Positions 8,254 through 16,504 of a stretch of 38,872 bases of DNA are shown here, piece after piece (positions within the stretch are counted from its first letter, which is position 1; every line of letters begins with the position of its first letter). This DNA comes from Frankiales bacterium (GTDB lineage: Bacteria; Actinomycetota; Actinomycetes; Mycobacteriales; SCTD01): contig JAODND010000011.1 of assembly GCA_025465465.1 (NCBI GenBank), forward strand, positions 1 to 38,872, read 5' to 3'. The position numbers and the translations under genes were made by a program. The notes below the pieces were generated by a model. The model was not told the DNA's origin, made no database searches, and saw only the letters and a program-made list of their open reading frames with translations.

Positions 8254-9518
8254 CCGTCCTGGACCACGCCGCCGTCAGCTGCCTCGACGATGCGGCCTGG
8301 CCCGACATCGTCCGGGTGCCCGCCGGCGGATACCGCGGCCGGATCGCCAAGGGCCTGTTCGAGCGGGTCGTGGGCAGACTGAAGCTCCATGTGCTGCTTC
8401 CCGACGGCCGGGTCCTTGGTGCCGGCGGCCTGACTGGACCGGTGATGCGGCTGCGGCGGCCTGAGAGCTTCTACGCCCGCATCGGGCATGGCGGCCTGGT
8501 CGGGTTCGGTGAGGCCTTCATGGCTGGCGACTGGGAGACCGATGACCTTGCCGGCGTCCTGGAGGTCTTCGCCGCCCGGGTGGGCGAGCTGATCCCGCCG
8601 TCCCTGCAGAGGCTGCGGGACCTGGCCGTGCTCCGGCACCCGTCGAGCGACCGCCAGGACAAGAAGAACCAGAAGCGCAACATCGAACGGCACTACGACT
8701 TGTCGAACGAGCTGTTCAGCCTGTTCCTCGACCAGACGCTGACCTACTCCAGCGCGTTGTTCGACGGTCCTGGCGCCGCCAGGCCGACCGCGGCGTTCAG
8801 CGACCTGGCTGAGGCGCAGCACCGCAAGATCGACCGACTGCTCGACGGGGCCGGTGTCACCGCGGGCTCCTCCGTGCTCGAGATCGGGACCGGCTGGGGC
8901 GAGTTGGCGATCCGGGCGGCGCTGCGTGGCGCCAGGGTGCACTCGATCACGCTGTCGGTCGAGCAGTGTGAGCTCGCCATCGCCAGGATCGCCGAAGCCG
9001 GACTCAGCGACCTGGTGACCGTCGAGCTGTGCGACTACCGCGACGTCACCGGCGTCTATGACGCTGTGGTGTCGGTGGAGATGCTCGAAGCGGTCGGATA
9101 CCCGTACTGGGCGGAGTACTTCACCGTCCTCGACCGGCGTCTCAGGTCGGGCGGCAAGATCGGGCTGCAGGCGATCACGATGCCGCACGACCGGATGCTG
9201 GCCTCACGGGACACGTTCACGTGGATCCACAAGTACATCTTCCCCGGCGGACTGATTCCGTCTGTGACGGCGATCGAGCAGTCGGTCTTTGCGCACACAT
9301 CGCTGCAAATCACCGACCGGTTCGCCTTCGGCCAGCACTACGCAGAGACGTTACGGCTGTGGCGTGAGCGCTTCGAGGCCGACGCGGACCGCGTCACCGC
9401 GTTGGGCTTCGACGGCGTGTTCCGCAAGATGTGGTCGCTCTACCTGGCCTACTCCGAGGCAGGGTTTGCGTGCGGCTATCTCGACGTCCACCAGTTCGTC
9501 TTCGAGAAGGTCCGCTGA
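8250..9518 (+). CDS. ufaA1: Cyclopropane-fatty-acid-synthase-family methyltransferase 1 (UfaA1-like)
   Basis: The 422-residue SAM-dependent methyltransferase has the CFA-family substrate motif ERHYDLSNELFSLFLD (about 148-163), the SAM-binding VLEIGTGWGELAIRAA (about 210-225) and YPYWAEYF further on. This is the first of two tandem paralogues. Position after FAD enzyme and DUF1365 genes matches UfaA1 (Rv0447c), reported to methylate oleoyl chains in phospholipid to make tuberculostearic (10-methyl) acid. Family members otherwise make cyclopropane rings, and the sequence alone does not decide between these products. The ATG overlaps the preceding stop (ATGA), and the stop overlaps the next ATG by one base (TGATG). 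Confidence 0.85.
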   Translation: MTVLDHAAVSCLDDAAWPDIVRVPAGGYRGRIAKGLFERVVGRLKLHVLLPDGRVLGAGGLTGPVMRLRRPESFYARIGHGGLVGFGEAFMAGDWETDDLAGVLEVFAARVGELIPPSLQRLRDLAVLRHPSSDRQDKKNQKRNIERHYDLSNELFSLFLDQTLTYSSALFDGPGAARPTAAFSDLAEAQHRKIDRLLDGAGVTAGSSVLEIGTGWGELAIRAALRGARVHSITLSVEQCELAIARIAEAGLSDLVTVELCDYRDVTGVYDAVVSVEMLEAVGYPYWAEYFTVLDRRLRSGGKIGLQAITMPHDRMLASRDTFTWIHKYIFPGGLIPSVTAIEQSVFAHTSLQITDRFAFGQHYAETLRLWRERFEADADRVTALGFDGVFRKMWSLYLAYSEAGFACGYLDVHQFVFEKVR

Positions 9519-10795
9519 TGCAGGGGCTCGCCCCAGCTCTGGCTCGGCTGGTCGAGCCCCGGTTCGGCGGCAGCCTGCCGGTCCGGCTGCGGGCTTGGGA
9601 CGGGAGCGAGGCCGGCCCGACGGACGCGCCGGTGGTCGTGCTGCGCTCCCGGCGGGCGCTGCGCCGGATGCTGTGGTCGCCGGGCGAGCTCGGCCTGGCC
9701 CAGGCCTACGTCACCGGCGACATCGACGTCGAGGGGGACCTTGCGGAGGGGTTCAGACGTGTCTGGCAGGTCGTCCGCGACAACGATGTCCTCGCGGACG
9801 AACACGGCCGCCGCGCGTCCCGCCTCAGCAAGCCCGATCTGTTGGCAGCGCTGAAGATCGCGGTGCGCTACGGCATCGTCGGGCTGCCGCCCAAGACGCC
9901 GGCCTCGCAGGCGAAGCTCGAGGGTGGCCTGCACTCGCTGCGGCGCGACCGGGCCGCGATCAGCCACCACTACGACCTCAGCAACGACTTCTATGCGCTG
10001 ATCCTCGACCCGCACATGGCCTACTCCTGTGGCTACTACCGCAGTCCGGACGACACCCTTGAGCAGGCGCAGACCAACAAGCTCGAGCTCATCGCGGGCA
10101 AGCTCGGCGTTGTCGCGGGCAGCCGGCACCTCGACATCGGATGCGGCTGGGGATCACTGTCGCTGCACCTCGCCGAGCAGCACGGCGTGCAGGTGCTCGG
10201 CGTCACGATCTCACGAGAGCAGAAGGCGTTCATCGACGTCCGCATCGCCGAACGCGGTCTTCAGGACCTCGTCGAGATCCGACTGCAGGACTACCGCGAG
10301 GTGCCCGAGACCGGTTTTGACACGGTCTCCTCGATCGAGATGGGCGAGCACGTCGGCGCCGAGAACTACCCCGCGTTCATCAGGCTGATCGAGTCGCGGC
10401 TGCGTCCGGGTGGGCGGGCGCTCATCCAGCAGATGTCTCGTCGCGACCGCCCGGGGGGCGGTGACTTCATCGAGGCCTACATCGCCCCGGACATGCACAT
10501 GCGGCCGGTCGGGGAGACTGTCGCGCTCATCGAGGACGGTGGTCTGGAGGTCCGCGACGTGCACGCCTTGCGTGAGCACTACGTCCGGACGATCCAGGCC
10601 TGGTACGACACCTTCGAGGCCAATTGGGAGACCGCTGTCGCGCTCGTCGGCGAAGAGGTCGCACGGGTCTGGCGGCTCTACCTCGTCGGCGGCGGGCTCG
10701 TCTTCGAACAGGGACGGATGGGCGTCGACCAGATCCTCGCGGTCAAGAAGGCCAGCGACGGGCGCGCCGGCATGCCGTGGGTGCGCGCGACATGA
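9518..10795 (+). CDS. Cyclopropane-fatty-acid-synthase-family methyltransferase 2
   Basis: This 425-residue CFA-family methyltransferase follows the first directly. It shows SHHYDLSNDFYALILD (about 149-164), the SAM loop HLDIGCGWGSLSLHLA (about 204-219), SSIEMGEHVG and the RRDRPGGGDFIEAYI segment. It is clearly diverged from its upstream neighbour, so the pair is an old duplication or two separate recruits rather than a recent tandem copy. The second enzyme may have a different chain, double-bond position or product (methyl branch or cyclopropane). The start at 9518 is fixed by the TGATG overlap. Its stop overlaps the acyltransferase ATG by four bases. Confidence 0.85.
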   Translation: MQGLAPALARLVEPRFGGSLPVRLRAWDGSEAGPTDAPVVVLRSRRALRRMLWSPGELGLAQAYVTGDIDVEGDLAEGFRRVWQVVRDNDVLADEHGRRASRLSKPDLLAALKIAVRYGIVGLPPKTPASQAKLEGGLHSLRRDRAAISHHYDLSNDFYALILDPHMAYSCGYYRSPDDTLEQAQTNKLELIAGKLGVVAGSRHLDIGCGWGSLSLHLAEQHGVQVLGVTISREQKAFIDVRIAERGLQDLVEIRLQDYREVPETGFDTVSSIEMGEHVGAENYPAFIRLIESRLRPGGRALIQQMSRRDRPGGGDFIEAYIAPDMHMRPVGETVALIEDGGLEVRDVHALREHYVRTIQAWYDTFEANWETAVALVGEEVARVWRLYLVGGGLVFEQGRMGVDQILAVKKASDGRAGMPWVRAT

Positions 10796-11526
10796 AGGAC
10801 CGCGTCTACGGTTGGGTCGTCGCCCTCGGGACCTTCGCCCTGCGGCTGATGGACGTCCGCCGCACCGTCTGGGGCGCTGAGCACCTGCCCGCCGAGGGCG
10901 GTGTCGTGCTCGCCGTCAGCCACTTCAGCTATGTCGACTTCGTGCTGTCGGAGTGGGCGATCTGGCGCACCACCCGCCGCCACACCCGGTTTCTCGCGAC
11001 CAGGGCGGCGTTCGACAACCGCTTCTCGGGGCCACTGATGTCTGCGATGGGCCACATCCCTGTCGACCAGGCAGCCGGTGCGTCTGCCTACCGGATCGCG
11101 GTCCGTGCGCTGCGGTGCGGCGAGATCGTCGGTGTCTTCCCGGAAACCCGGGTCTCCGGCTCGTTCACCTTGCTGCCGTTCAAGAATGGAGCCGCGCGGA
11201 TGGCAGCGCAGTCCGGCTGCCCGATCGTGCCCTGCGTGATCTGGGGCAGCCACCGCATCAAGACCCGCACCCACAAGACAGCGCTCCGGCAGGCCCGTCA
11301 CATACCGGTGCAGATCGTGTTCGGCGAGCCGATCCACGTCCGGCCTGACGACGACCCCTCGGTCGTCACCGAGACGCTGCACCGGGTGATGACCGGGATG
11401 CTCGAACAAGCAATGGACGCCGACGAGCTGACGCCGGGTGGTTGGTGGGTGCCGGCCCACCGGGGCGGCGGTGCCCCCGCGGCGGACCTCGACCCGGAAG
11501 CACTGGACCAGCGGAAGGCTTCCTGA
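10792..11526 (+). CDS. PlsC-type 1-acylglycerol-3-phosphate acyltransferase
   Basis: The 244-residue membrane-associated acyltransferase has the catalytic HX4D motif HFSYVD (about 40-45), the substrate-binding region VFPETRVSGSF (a variant of FPEGTRS, about 114-124) and the later PIVPCVI block. The family moves an acyl chain from acyl-CoA or acyl-ACP to lysophosphatidate. Its ATG overlaps the end of the second methyltransferase gene, so it belongs to the same operon and probably handles the same membrane lipids. It is an addition relative to the M. tuberculosis SigK-linked gene set. The gene converges on the DUF1295 gene with a 34-base gap in which I see no clear terminator. Confidence 0.82.
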   Translation: MKDRVYGWVVALGTFALRLMDVRRTVWGAEHLPAEGGVVLAVSHFSYVDFVLSEWAIWRTTRRHTRFLATRAAFDNRFSGPLMSAMGHIPVDQAAGASAYRIAVRALRCGEIVGVFPETRVSGSFTLLPFKNGAARMAAQSGCPIVPCVIWGSHRIKTRTHKTALRQARHIPVQIVFGEPIHVRPDDDPSVVTETLHRVMTGMLEQAMDADELTPGGWWVPAHRGGGAPAADLDPEALDQRKAS

Positions 11527-11560
11527 CTCTGGAGCTGGCGACCCACCACGGGCGCCTTGG

Positions 11561-12403
11561 TCATTGCGGGTGAGGTCGGTCTGGGCGCCGCGCGGCCCGT
11601 AGGTCGCGGCGTCTTCTGGGCAGGGGGACGAAGGCGCTGGTCGAGGCGATGTAGTCGACGTAGCTCGGCTTGCTCTTCGTGAGGGACTTCTCGAGCAGGC
11701 CGACACCGCTGACCTTGAGCAGAAAGAACGTGATGACGAGCGGACCGAGGAGGGCGACGGCCGTCGCTCCGTTGCTCCAGGCGAGCAGCCCGAGGCCCCA
11801 CCAGGTGCAGGTCTCACCGAAGTAGTTGGGGTGTCGGCTGTGCCGCCACAGGCCCTTGTCCATCACCTGCCCGGCGTTGGCGGCGTCTCCCTTGAAGGCG
11901 GCGAGCTGGAAGTCGGCGGTGCTCTCGAAGACGATCCCGAACAGTGCGAGCCCGGCGCCGAGCCAGCTCCACCACGTGAGCCTGTCGGCGTAAACCTGAC
12001 CCAGCTGCACGGGCAGTGCGACGACGGTCAGGACCACAGCCTGCACCAGGAACACCCGCCGCCAGATGAACAGTCGCTCGCTGCCCCGCTTCCGGCTGGC
12101 GAGGATCTCCTGGTAGCGCGGGTCCGGGCCGTTGCGGCGCCAGCGCCACAGCAGGTAGCCGCCGAGCCGCAGGCCCCACACGCTGGTCAACCCGACGAGC
12201 AGTCCCTTGCGGGTCGCCTCCCCGAAGCCGCCCGCCGCGGCCTGAAGGGCGGTGGACACGGCGATGAGGACGAAGCCGACGCCCCAGAAGGCGTCTACGT
12301 AGCCCGGGTCCCTCGTGCGCAGCGACGGGATCGAGATGAGAGTCATCGCGCCGACCATCGCGGCCAGGTTGATGCCCAGCAGGGTCCAGATCTGGCTCGT
12401 CAA
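11561..12403 (-). CDS. DUF1295 membrane enzyme (Rv0446c-like, steroid-reductase fold)
   Basis: The 280-residue multi-span membrane protein belongs to DUF1295, related to steroid 5-alpha-reductases and isoprenyl methyltransferases. Marks include DPGYVDAFWGVGF near the start and the C-terminal GLWRHSRHPNYFGETCTWWG motif (about 186-205), which in the superfamily binds NADPH or SAM. A role in reducing or methylating a lipid intermediate fits its constant company with UfaA1-type enzymes, but the reaction is unproven. The start is TTG, chosen because GAGGAGCG lies just before it. It lies 103 bases after rskA and would be the last gene of the reverse operon. In M. tuberculosis the homologue Rv0446c sits between ufaA1 and sigK. 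Confidence 0.82.
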   Translation of the reverse strand: MTSQIWTLLGINLAAMVGAMTLISIPSLRTRDPGYVDAFWGVGFVLIAVSTALQAAAGGFGEATRKGLLVGLTSVWGLRLGGYLLWRWRRNGPDPRYQEILASRKRGSERLFIWRRVFLVQAVVLTVVALPVQLGQVYADRLTWWSWLGAGLALFGIVFESTADFQLAAFKGDAANAGQVMDKGLWRHSRHPNYFGETCTWWGLGLLAWSNGATAVALLGPLVITFFLLKVSGVGLLEKSLTKSKPSYVDYIASTSAFVPLPRRRRDLRAARRPDRPHPQ

Positions 12404-12506
12404 GACGCTCCTCGCTGCGATTGCCCGATGCGGAAAAGGGTCGCCGAGCGCGACGCGGCCGGCGCTGCGAGGCCCACGCGACCAAGGGCCCCGTTGAACG
12501 GCGGTC

Positions 12507-13253
12507 TCAGATGGTGCCGGAGAGCAGCAGTGGCCCCGCTGCGCTGACGGGCGCGGTCCGACCGGCCTCCCTGGTCACGAGCAGCCGTTGCGTGTCCGTC
12601 CCGATGTTGAGGCCCTGGTGGATGACGGTGACTTGGCCGCCGTGCATGTCAAAGGTCCCGGCAGCGGTGACCCGTCCGCTCGCGGTCTGCTGCCACAGGA
12701 CGTACACGCTGTTTCGGTCGTTGACGGGCAGGCCGGCCAGGACGAGGTCGACCTGGTGGCCGTGCACGATCGCGACCGCTTGGCCGGTACCGGAGAGCTC
12801 AACCCTGCGGGCTCCCGGGGAGAGCAGGCTCGTGACGGCCGACTGGATGGCCTGGCCGCGGGCCTGAAGGTCGCGGTTGCGGAAGTGCAGTCCGACGTCG
12901 CTGATGAGCAGCGCCATCACGAGAACGGCTGAGGCGGCGACACCGACGACTGCAGTCGTCATCCGGATGGTGCGGCGCTGCCGTCGCGGCTCAAGCCGGA
13001 CGGGAGCCGGGAACGGTCCCGCTGTCCCGGACTCCTGCACTGCGGCGCGGATGCGGGTGAGGAGCGCGGCCGGCGGCTCAACGCTGTCGGTCGCATACGC
13101 CAGGTGCGCGAGTGACTCCCGATGATCCGCGACTGCGCGTTCGCACGCCGCGCAGCCACGCAGGTGCGTCAGGAACGTGACCTCGTCCTCCGGCTCCAAC
13201 GCGTTCAACGCATGCCCGACGGCGAGTTCCTCGAACCGCTCGTGGACACTCAT
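12507..13253 (-). CDS. rskA: Anti-sigma-K factor RskA
   Basis: This 248-residue membrane anti-sigma factor probably holds SigK inactive. It has an N-terminal cytoplasmic zinc-type anti-sigma domain with H30-x3-C34-x2-C37 (HLRGCAAC), one transmembrane segment at about 97-117 (MTTAVVGVAASAVLVMALLI) and an extracytoplasmic RskA-type domain with VYVLWQQTASGRV and FDMHGGQVTVI. Such proteins are released by stepwise proteolysis outside and inside the membrane. Its ATG overlaps the sigK stop by four bases, giving a fixed stoichiometry typical of sigma/anti-sigma pairs. Mycobacterial RskA lacks a canonical zinc motif as I recall, so the visible HxxxCxxC here hints at a redox or zinc input; that point should be treated as inference. 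Confidence 0.9.
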   Translation of the reverse strand: MSVHERFEELAVGHALNALEPEDEVTFLTHLRGCAACERAVADHRESLAHLAYATDSVEPPAALLTRIRAAVQESGTAGPFPAPVRLEPRRQRRTIRMTTAVVGVAASAVLVMALLISDVGLHFRNRDLQARGQAIQSAVTSLLSPGARRVELSGTGQAVAIVHGHQVDLVLAGLPVNDRNSVYVLWQQTASGRVTAAGTFDMHGGQVTVIHQGLNIGTDTQRLLVTREAGRTAPVSAAGPLLLSGTI

Positions 13254-13909
13254 GGCGTCCCCTCCAGGTCTACCGCGCCGTCGTTGAGCCCCGTCAGGCT
13301 GGTTCGGAGCCGCTTCATCCCGGCCAGCATCCGCGTCTTGACCGTTCCCAGTGGAGTGTCGGTCAGCCCGGCGATCTCACGCTGGGTGTATCCGCCGAAG
13401 TAGGCGAGGGCGAGCGCTTCGCGTTGCGGTGCCGGCAACGTGCTGAGCGCCTGCCTGACCCGTTCCCGGCGCAGCGTCGACCATGCCTCGTCCTGGACCG
13501 CGGGGCCTGGGTCCGGCCTGTCGTCGAGCAGGTCGGAGGTGGTTGCCCGCTTGCGGTGGGTCTCTTCCCGGCGGACCCGGTCGACGCTCTTGTGATGGGT
13601 CATGGTCAGCAGCCAGGACGCGAAAGACCCGCGTGCGGGATCGAACCGCCCGGCGTCGCGCCAGACGGTGAGGAAGACCTCCTGCACGACATCCTGCGCA
13701 TGCTGCTCGTCGCGCACGACCCGGCGGGCGAGGCTGAAGCAGGGCCTGCCGTAGCGGCCGTAGAGGGCTTCCAGCGCCGCCGGGTCACGTTCGCTGACCC
13801 GCCCGATCAGGGCACGATCGTCCAGGCCCGGATATGCGTTGGGGTCATCGCCGAGGGCAGGGCGACGACGGGCTGTGCGCACGATCGACGGTATCACCGC
13901 TGTCTTCAC
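13250..13909 (-). CDS. sigK: ECF RNA polymerase sigma factor SigK
   Basis: The 219-residue ECF sigma factor has region 2 (about 40-108) with EQHAQDVVQEVFLTVWRDAGRFDPARGSFASWLL and the -10-recognising DRVRREE end, and region 4 (about 148-205) with LPAPQREALALAYFGGYTQREIAGLTDTPLGTVKTRM, where the helix-turn-helix reads the -35. The SigK assignment rests on the coupled RskA gene and the DUF1295/UfaA/DUF1365/FAD gene set around it. The GTG at 13909 gives an N-terminal extension compared with mycobacterial SigK (about 187 residues). It coincides with the expected transcription start of the SigK-like promoter at 13917-13943, so a leaderless, self-activated sigK message is possible. A later start is not excluded. 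Confidence 0.9.
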   Translation of the reverse strand: MKTAVIPSIVRTARRRPALGDDPNAYPGLDDRALIGRVSERDPAALEALYGRYGRPCFSLARRVVRDEQHAQDVVQEVFLTVWRDAGRFDPARGSFASWLLTMTHHKSVDRVRREETHRKRATTSDLLDDRPDPGPAVQDEAWSTLRRERVRQALSTLPAPQREALALAYFGGYTQREIAGLTDTPLGTVKTRMLAGMKRLRTSLTGLNDGAVDLEGTP

Positions 13910-13916
13910 ACCATGC

Positions 13917-13943
13917 GTTCGCGCTTGGCCCCGGATCGGATGG
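13917..13943 (-). promoter_or_regulatory. Putative SigK autoregulatory promoter
   Basis: On the reverse strand CCATCC (13943-13938) is followed by 15 bases and then GCGAAC plus G (13922-13916). The -35 hexamer equals the published mycobacterial SigK consensus and the -10 keeps its CGAA core. It lies in the 66-base gap between tatB and sigK, so sigK-rskA can be transcribed apart from the upstream genes. Transcription would begin at or next to the GTG start codon. Confidence 0.65.
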
Positions 13944-13975
13944 CTTCCGGAGTCGTCGTCGTGATCAGAATCCGC

Positions 13976-14365
13976 TCAGGGTTGAGCGACGGTGCTCTCC
14001 CAGGGCGCGACCAGACCGGCCACGTCCACCGGATCCCGCAGGAGGGAAAGCGCGTCGGTGCCGACCGGCAGAGCCAACGCGACCGCCGCCGCTGACGGCT
14101 GGTGGACCTCGCCGAGTGTGGCCGTCTCGTCCTTGAGGAGTGTGGTGAGCAGCGTCGCCGGGCGCAGTCCCGTCAGGTCGAACCCGGCGAGGTCCGGTCC
14201 GATGCTCTCCTTGACCTCGACGGTCATCCGGTCGAGCAGCCCCCGGACCTGGCGCAGGCCACGACCGAGCTGCCCGGCGATCTGAGGCAGCCGGTCAGGG
14301 CCGAAGACCACGAGTGCCATCACGAGCAGGACCGCCATGCGGCCCAGCCCGAGGTGGTCGACCAT
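13976..14365 (-). CDS. tatB: Sec-independent translocase subunit TatB
   Basis: The 129-residue TatA/B-family protein has a short N-terminal membrane helix (about 7-17, GRMAVLLVMALVVFGP), the hinge FGPDRLPQ and an amphipathic helix (IAGQLGRGLRQVRGLLDRM). A long C-terminal tail points to TatB rather than TatA, as do the Pro after the FG hinge and the acidic tail. TatB with TatC recognises twin-arginine signal peptides. The ATG at 14365 has AAGGAAAGG just upstream. It lies in the reverse operon after the ferritin-like and cupredoxin genes, with its partners TatA and TatC diverging from the other end of that operon. The whole set therefore forms one local Tat system. Confidence 0.85.
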   Translation of the reverse strand: MVDHLGLGRMAVLLVMALVVFGPDRLPQIAGQLGRGLRQVRGLLDRMTVEVKESIGPDLAGFDLTGLRPATLLTTLLKDETATLGEVHQPSAAAVALALPVGTDALSLLRDPVDVAGLVAPWESTVAQP

Positions 14366-14397
14366 GTCGTTTCCTTTCCTTCGGCGCCTGATCGGGG

Positions 14398-14766
14398 TCA
14401 GGAGACAGTGAGCGTCCCCGTCATGTAGTTGTGGATCGAGCACAGGTACCGATAGCTGCCGGCCTTACCTGGTGTGAAGGTGTACCGCTGGCCCTTGTGC
14501 AGGTCCTTGCTGTCGAACGAGCCGTCCAGAGCAGTGAGGGTGTGGGTCGCGGAGTCGTTGTTGACGACCGTGATTGCCTGACCGCGGACCGCCCGCAGTG
14601 GGTTGGGCCGGTACGTGAAGTCGGCGATGGTGATGGTGTTCGCTGCGCCGGAGCCTGCTGAGGGGCCGGTCGCCTTGCTGCTGCCGCCGCAACCCGTGAG
14701 GGCTGCGGCGGCAGCAACGGCGACGCTGCACGTCAGGACGGTCCGCAGCGGACCGTCAGGCAGCAT
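14398..14766 (-). CDS. Cupredoxin-domain lipoprotein
   Basis: This 122-residue exported lipoprotein has a signal peptide with lipobox LTGC (Cys26), a low-complexity Ser/Gly/Ala linker, and a plastocyanin-like cupredoxin domain. Type 1 copper ligands are visible: His in SATHTL, then Cys, His and Met in YLCSIHNYM. It probably carries electrons or copper at the outer face of the membrane. The ATG at 14766 places the signal peptide normally and overlaps the end of the upstream ferritin-like gene by 11 bases. A GTG at 14784 would add six residues and cannot be excluded. It sits between the ferritin-like genes and tatB, so it probably works in the same envelope redox or metal process. Confidence 0.85.
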   Translation of the reverse strand: MLPDGPLRTVLTCSVAVAAAAALTGCGGSSKATGPSAGSGAANTITIADFTYRPNPLRAVRGQAITVVNNDSATHTLTALDGSFDSKDLHKGQRYTFTPGKAGSYRYLCSIHNYMTGTLTVS

Positions 14767-15565
14767 CGGTGTTCGGCCTGGCACCCAGTGACGTGGGCGT
14801 CGCGATGAGCTTCACGAACGTGTCCGGGACGGGGTAGTCGCCGAGCACGAAGCTCAGGATCGCCGCGTGCTGGCGTTCTACCGGAGCGATCGTCGCCACT
14901 GCGGCGATCGCCGAGGCGGAGGTGAGCGTCCCCATCTGCTGGATGTAGGTCGCCGCGGCGGTGTTCTCCAGCGTGATGGCGAGCATTGCGAGACCGGGCA
15001 CGCTCTTGACCGCACCGAACATCTTGAGCACTGCCGGCGTCAGCGCCGGGTCCGGCTTCGTGTACGGGGTGCCGCCCGCGCCGCGCAGCGCGGCGTTGAA
15101 GGCGTCCGCGTGGTCCTGGTGCTGCTTCATCGCTACCGCGGCGAACTGGGCGACCGCGGCGGGCACGGTCTTGCCGAACTTCCCCGTGGGGGCGGCCTTC
15201 AGCGCAGCGCCGTAGGCGAAGACGGCCAGGTTCTCCAGGCTTGCGTTGGTGGCGAGCGCAGCCTGGTCACCTCCGGAGGAACCGGACGACCCGGAGGACG
15301 GCTGAGGGCTGGCAGCGCCAGCCTTGCCACTCGTGGAGCTGCACGCGGCCAGCAGCAGGCCGCCGACGACGGCGGTGCCGCCGGTGAGGAATCCACGGCG
15401 CGACGCGATCGAGCCGCCGACCCGGGCCCCGGTCGCTCGCAGGTCCGAGCCGAGGTCGGCCATCGAGGCGCGCATGATCGGATAGGTCTCTTCGTGCATC
15501 TCGACCATGTGCGCGGTCATGGCTTGCAGCTCGACCTCGCTGATCTGCATGTCGTCGTTGCTCAT
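14756..15565 (-). CDS. Tat-exported ferritin-like lipoprotein (second of pair)
   Basis: This 269-residue protein has an unusual cytoplasmic-looking N-terminal extension of about 50 residues (acidic and Met-rich, with MHEETYPIMRASMADL). A twin-arginine signal SRRGFL follows (Arg56-Arg57), then a hydrophobic stretch and a lipobox LAAC (Cys75). The mature part is a ferritin-like four-helix domain (Ferritin_2 type) with candidate metal ligands in NASLENLAVFAY, MKQHQDHADAFN, TLENTAAATY and PVERQHAAI. These Glu and His-pair positions recur in the upstream paralogue. Iron binding or oxidation outside the membrane is likely by family, though activity is unproven. Its ATG overlaps the preceding stop by four bases. 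Confidence 0.85.
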   Translation of the reverse strand: MSNDDMQISEVELQAMTAHMVEMHEETYPIMRASMADLGSDLRATGARVGGSIASRRGFLTGGTAVVGGLLLAACSSTSGKAGAASPQPSSGSSGSSGGDQAALATNASLENLAVFAYGAALKAAPTGKFGKTVPAAVAQFAAVAMKQHQDHADAFNAALRGAGGTPYTKPDPALTPAVLKMFGAVKSVPGLAMLAITLENTAAATYIQQMGTLTSASAIAAVATIAPVERQHAAILSFVLGDYPVPDTFVKLIATPTSLGARPNTDAA

Positions 15566-16419
15566 GCCACTGCCCCTTCGCTGGCCGGGCTGGCCAGATC
15601 GGTCTTCTTGAACGCCTCGGGGAACCCGACTCCACCGGCGGCTGCCGGCAGCTTCGCGGCATTGGTCGGGCCACCGGTCGCCTTGACCGTGATCAGGGAG
15701 GCACCGCCACCCTTGAGCAGAGCCTGCACCGCATAGAGGGTCGCAAGGTGCTGGGACTCGACACCGGCGATCGTGCCGAACAGCACCCGCACCTGCGCGT
15801 CGGTCACGTCCTGGATGTTCTTCACGTAGGTCGACGTTGCGACGTCCTCCAGCGTGATGGCCAGCGCGACGACATCCAGTGGCCCCCCCTTCTTCAGTGC
15901 CGGGATCATTCCGGTCACGACGGGCGTGTACTTCGGATTGGTCCCGGTCTGCTGCTTGCCGCCCAGCGCCTTCGTCCGGGCGTTGAACGCCTTGGCGTGC
16001 TCGGCGTGCTGCCCCATCGTGATGGTCGCGAAAGCAGCCACCGTCTTGATCGGGGTGCTCTTCGCCTGCAGGTAGGGCAGGGTCAACGCAGTCTTGTAGG
16101 TCAGGACGGCGAGGTTCTCCAGCGATGCAGCTGTCTGCAACGCCATGATGTCTGCGTTGGCGTCAGCGAACGCAGGCGATGCGGAGGCGGCGAGCAGCCC
16201 GGCCGCTCCGAGCGCCACACCTGCTCCAGCCAGCGGGAGGCTGCGGCTCCGATGCTGCTGCTCGCGGGTCTGCTCCTGGTAGTCCTTGCCTGCCCGCCGT
16301 TCGAGACCGGCTTCCACGATGTCGTCCAGCGGTTGCTGCGCCGCCCGCATCGCGTCCACCTGCAGATCCTGTGATTCTTCGATCAGCTCGTTGAACTGAC
16401 CGATGTCCAAGTCGCGCAT
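15562..16419 (-). CDS. Exported ferritin-like protein (first of pair)
   Basis: This 285-residue paralogue of the next gene has a long N-terminal leader (MRDLDIGQFNELIEESQDL...), a basic patch HRSRS, a hydrophobic segment and a likely cleavage site after ASPAFA (near 83). There is no adjacent Arg pair, so it is not a clear Tat substrate. It may use Sec or be carried along with a partner. The mature domain repeats the ferritin-like ligand pattern: TAASLENLAVLTY, MGQHAEHAKAFN, TLEDVATSTY and GVESQHLATLY. The ATG is preceded by GAGGAGAG. It is the first gene of the reverse operon that runs through cupredoxin, tatB, sigK, rskA and DUF1295, and it diverges from tatA across 274 bases. Confidence 0.82.
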   Translation of the reverse strand: MRDLDIGQFNELIEESQDLQVDAMRAAQQPLDDIVEAGLERRAGKDYQEQTREQQHRSRSLPLAGAGVALGAAGLLAASASPAFADANADIMALQTAASLENLAVLTYKTALTLPYLQAKSTPIKTVAAFATITMGQHAEHAKAFNARTKALGGKQQTGTNPKYTPVVTGMIPALKKGGPLDVVALAITLEDVATSTYVKNIQDVTDAQVRVLFGTIAGVESQHLATLYAVQALLKGGGASLITVKATGGPTNAAKLPAAAGGVGFPEAFKKTDLASPASEGAVA

Positions 16420-16504
16420 GAACTCTCCTCATCGGGTACTGGTCCGGCCGACTGGCCATGAGGACGGCTGCCGCACGGTGTGCCTCAAGCAGACGTCAGC
16501 ACTC

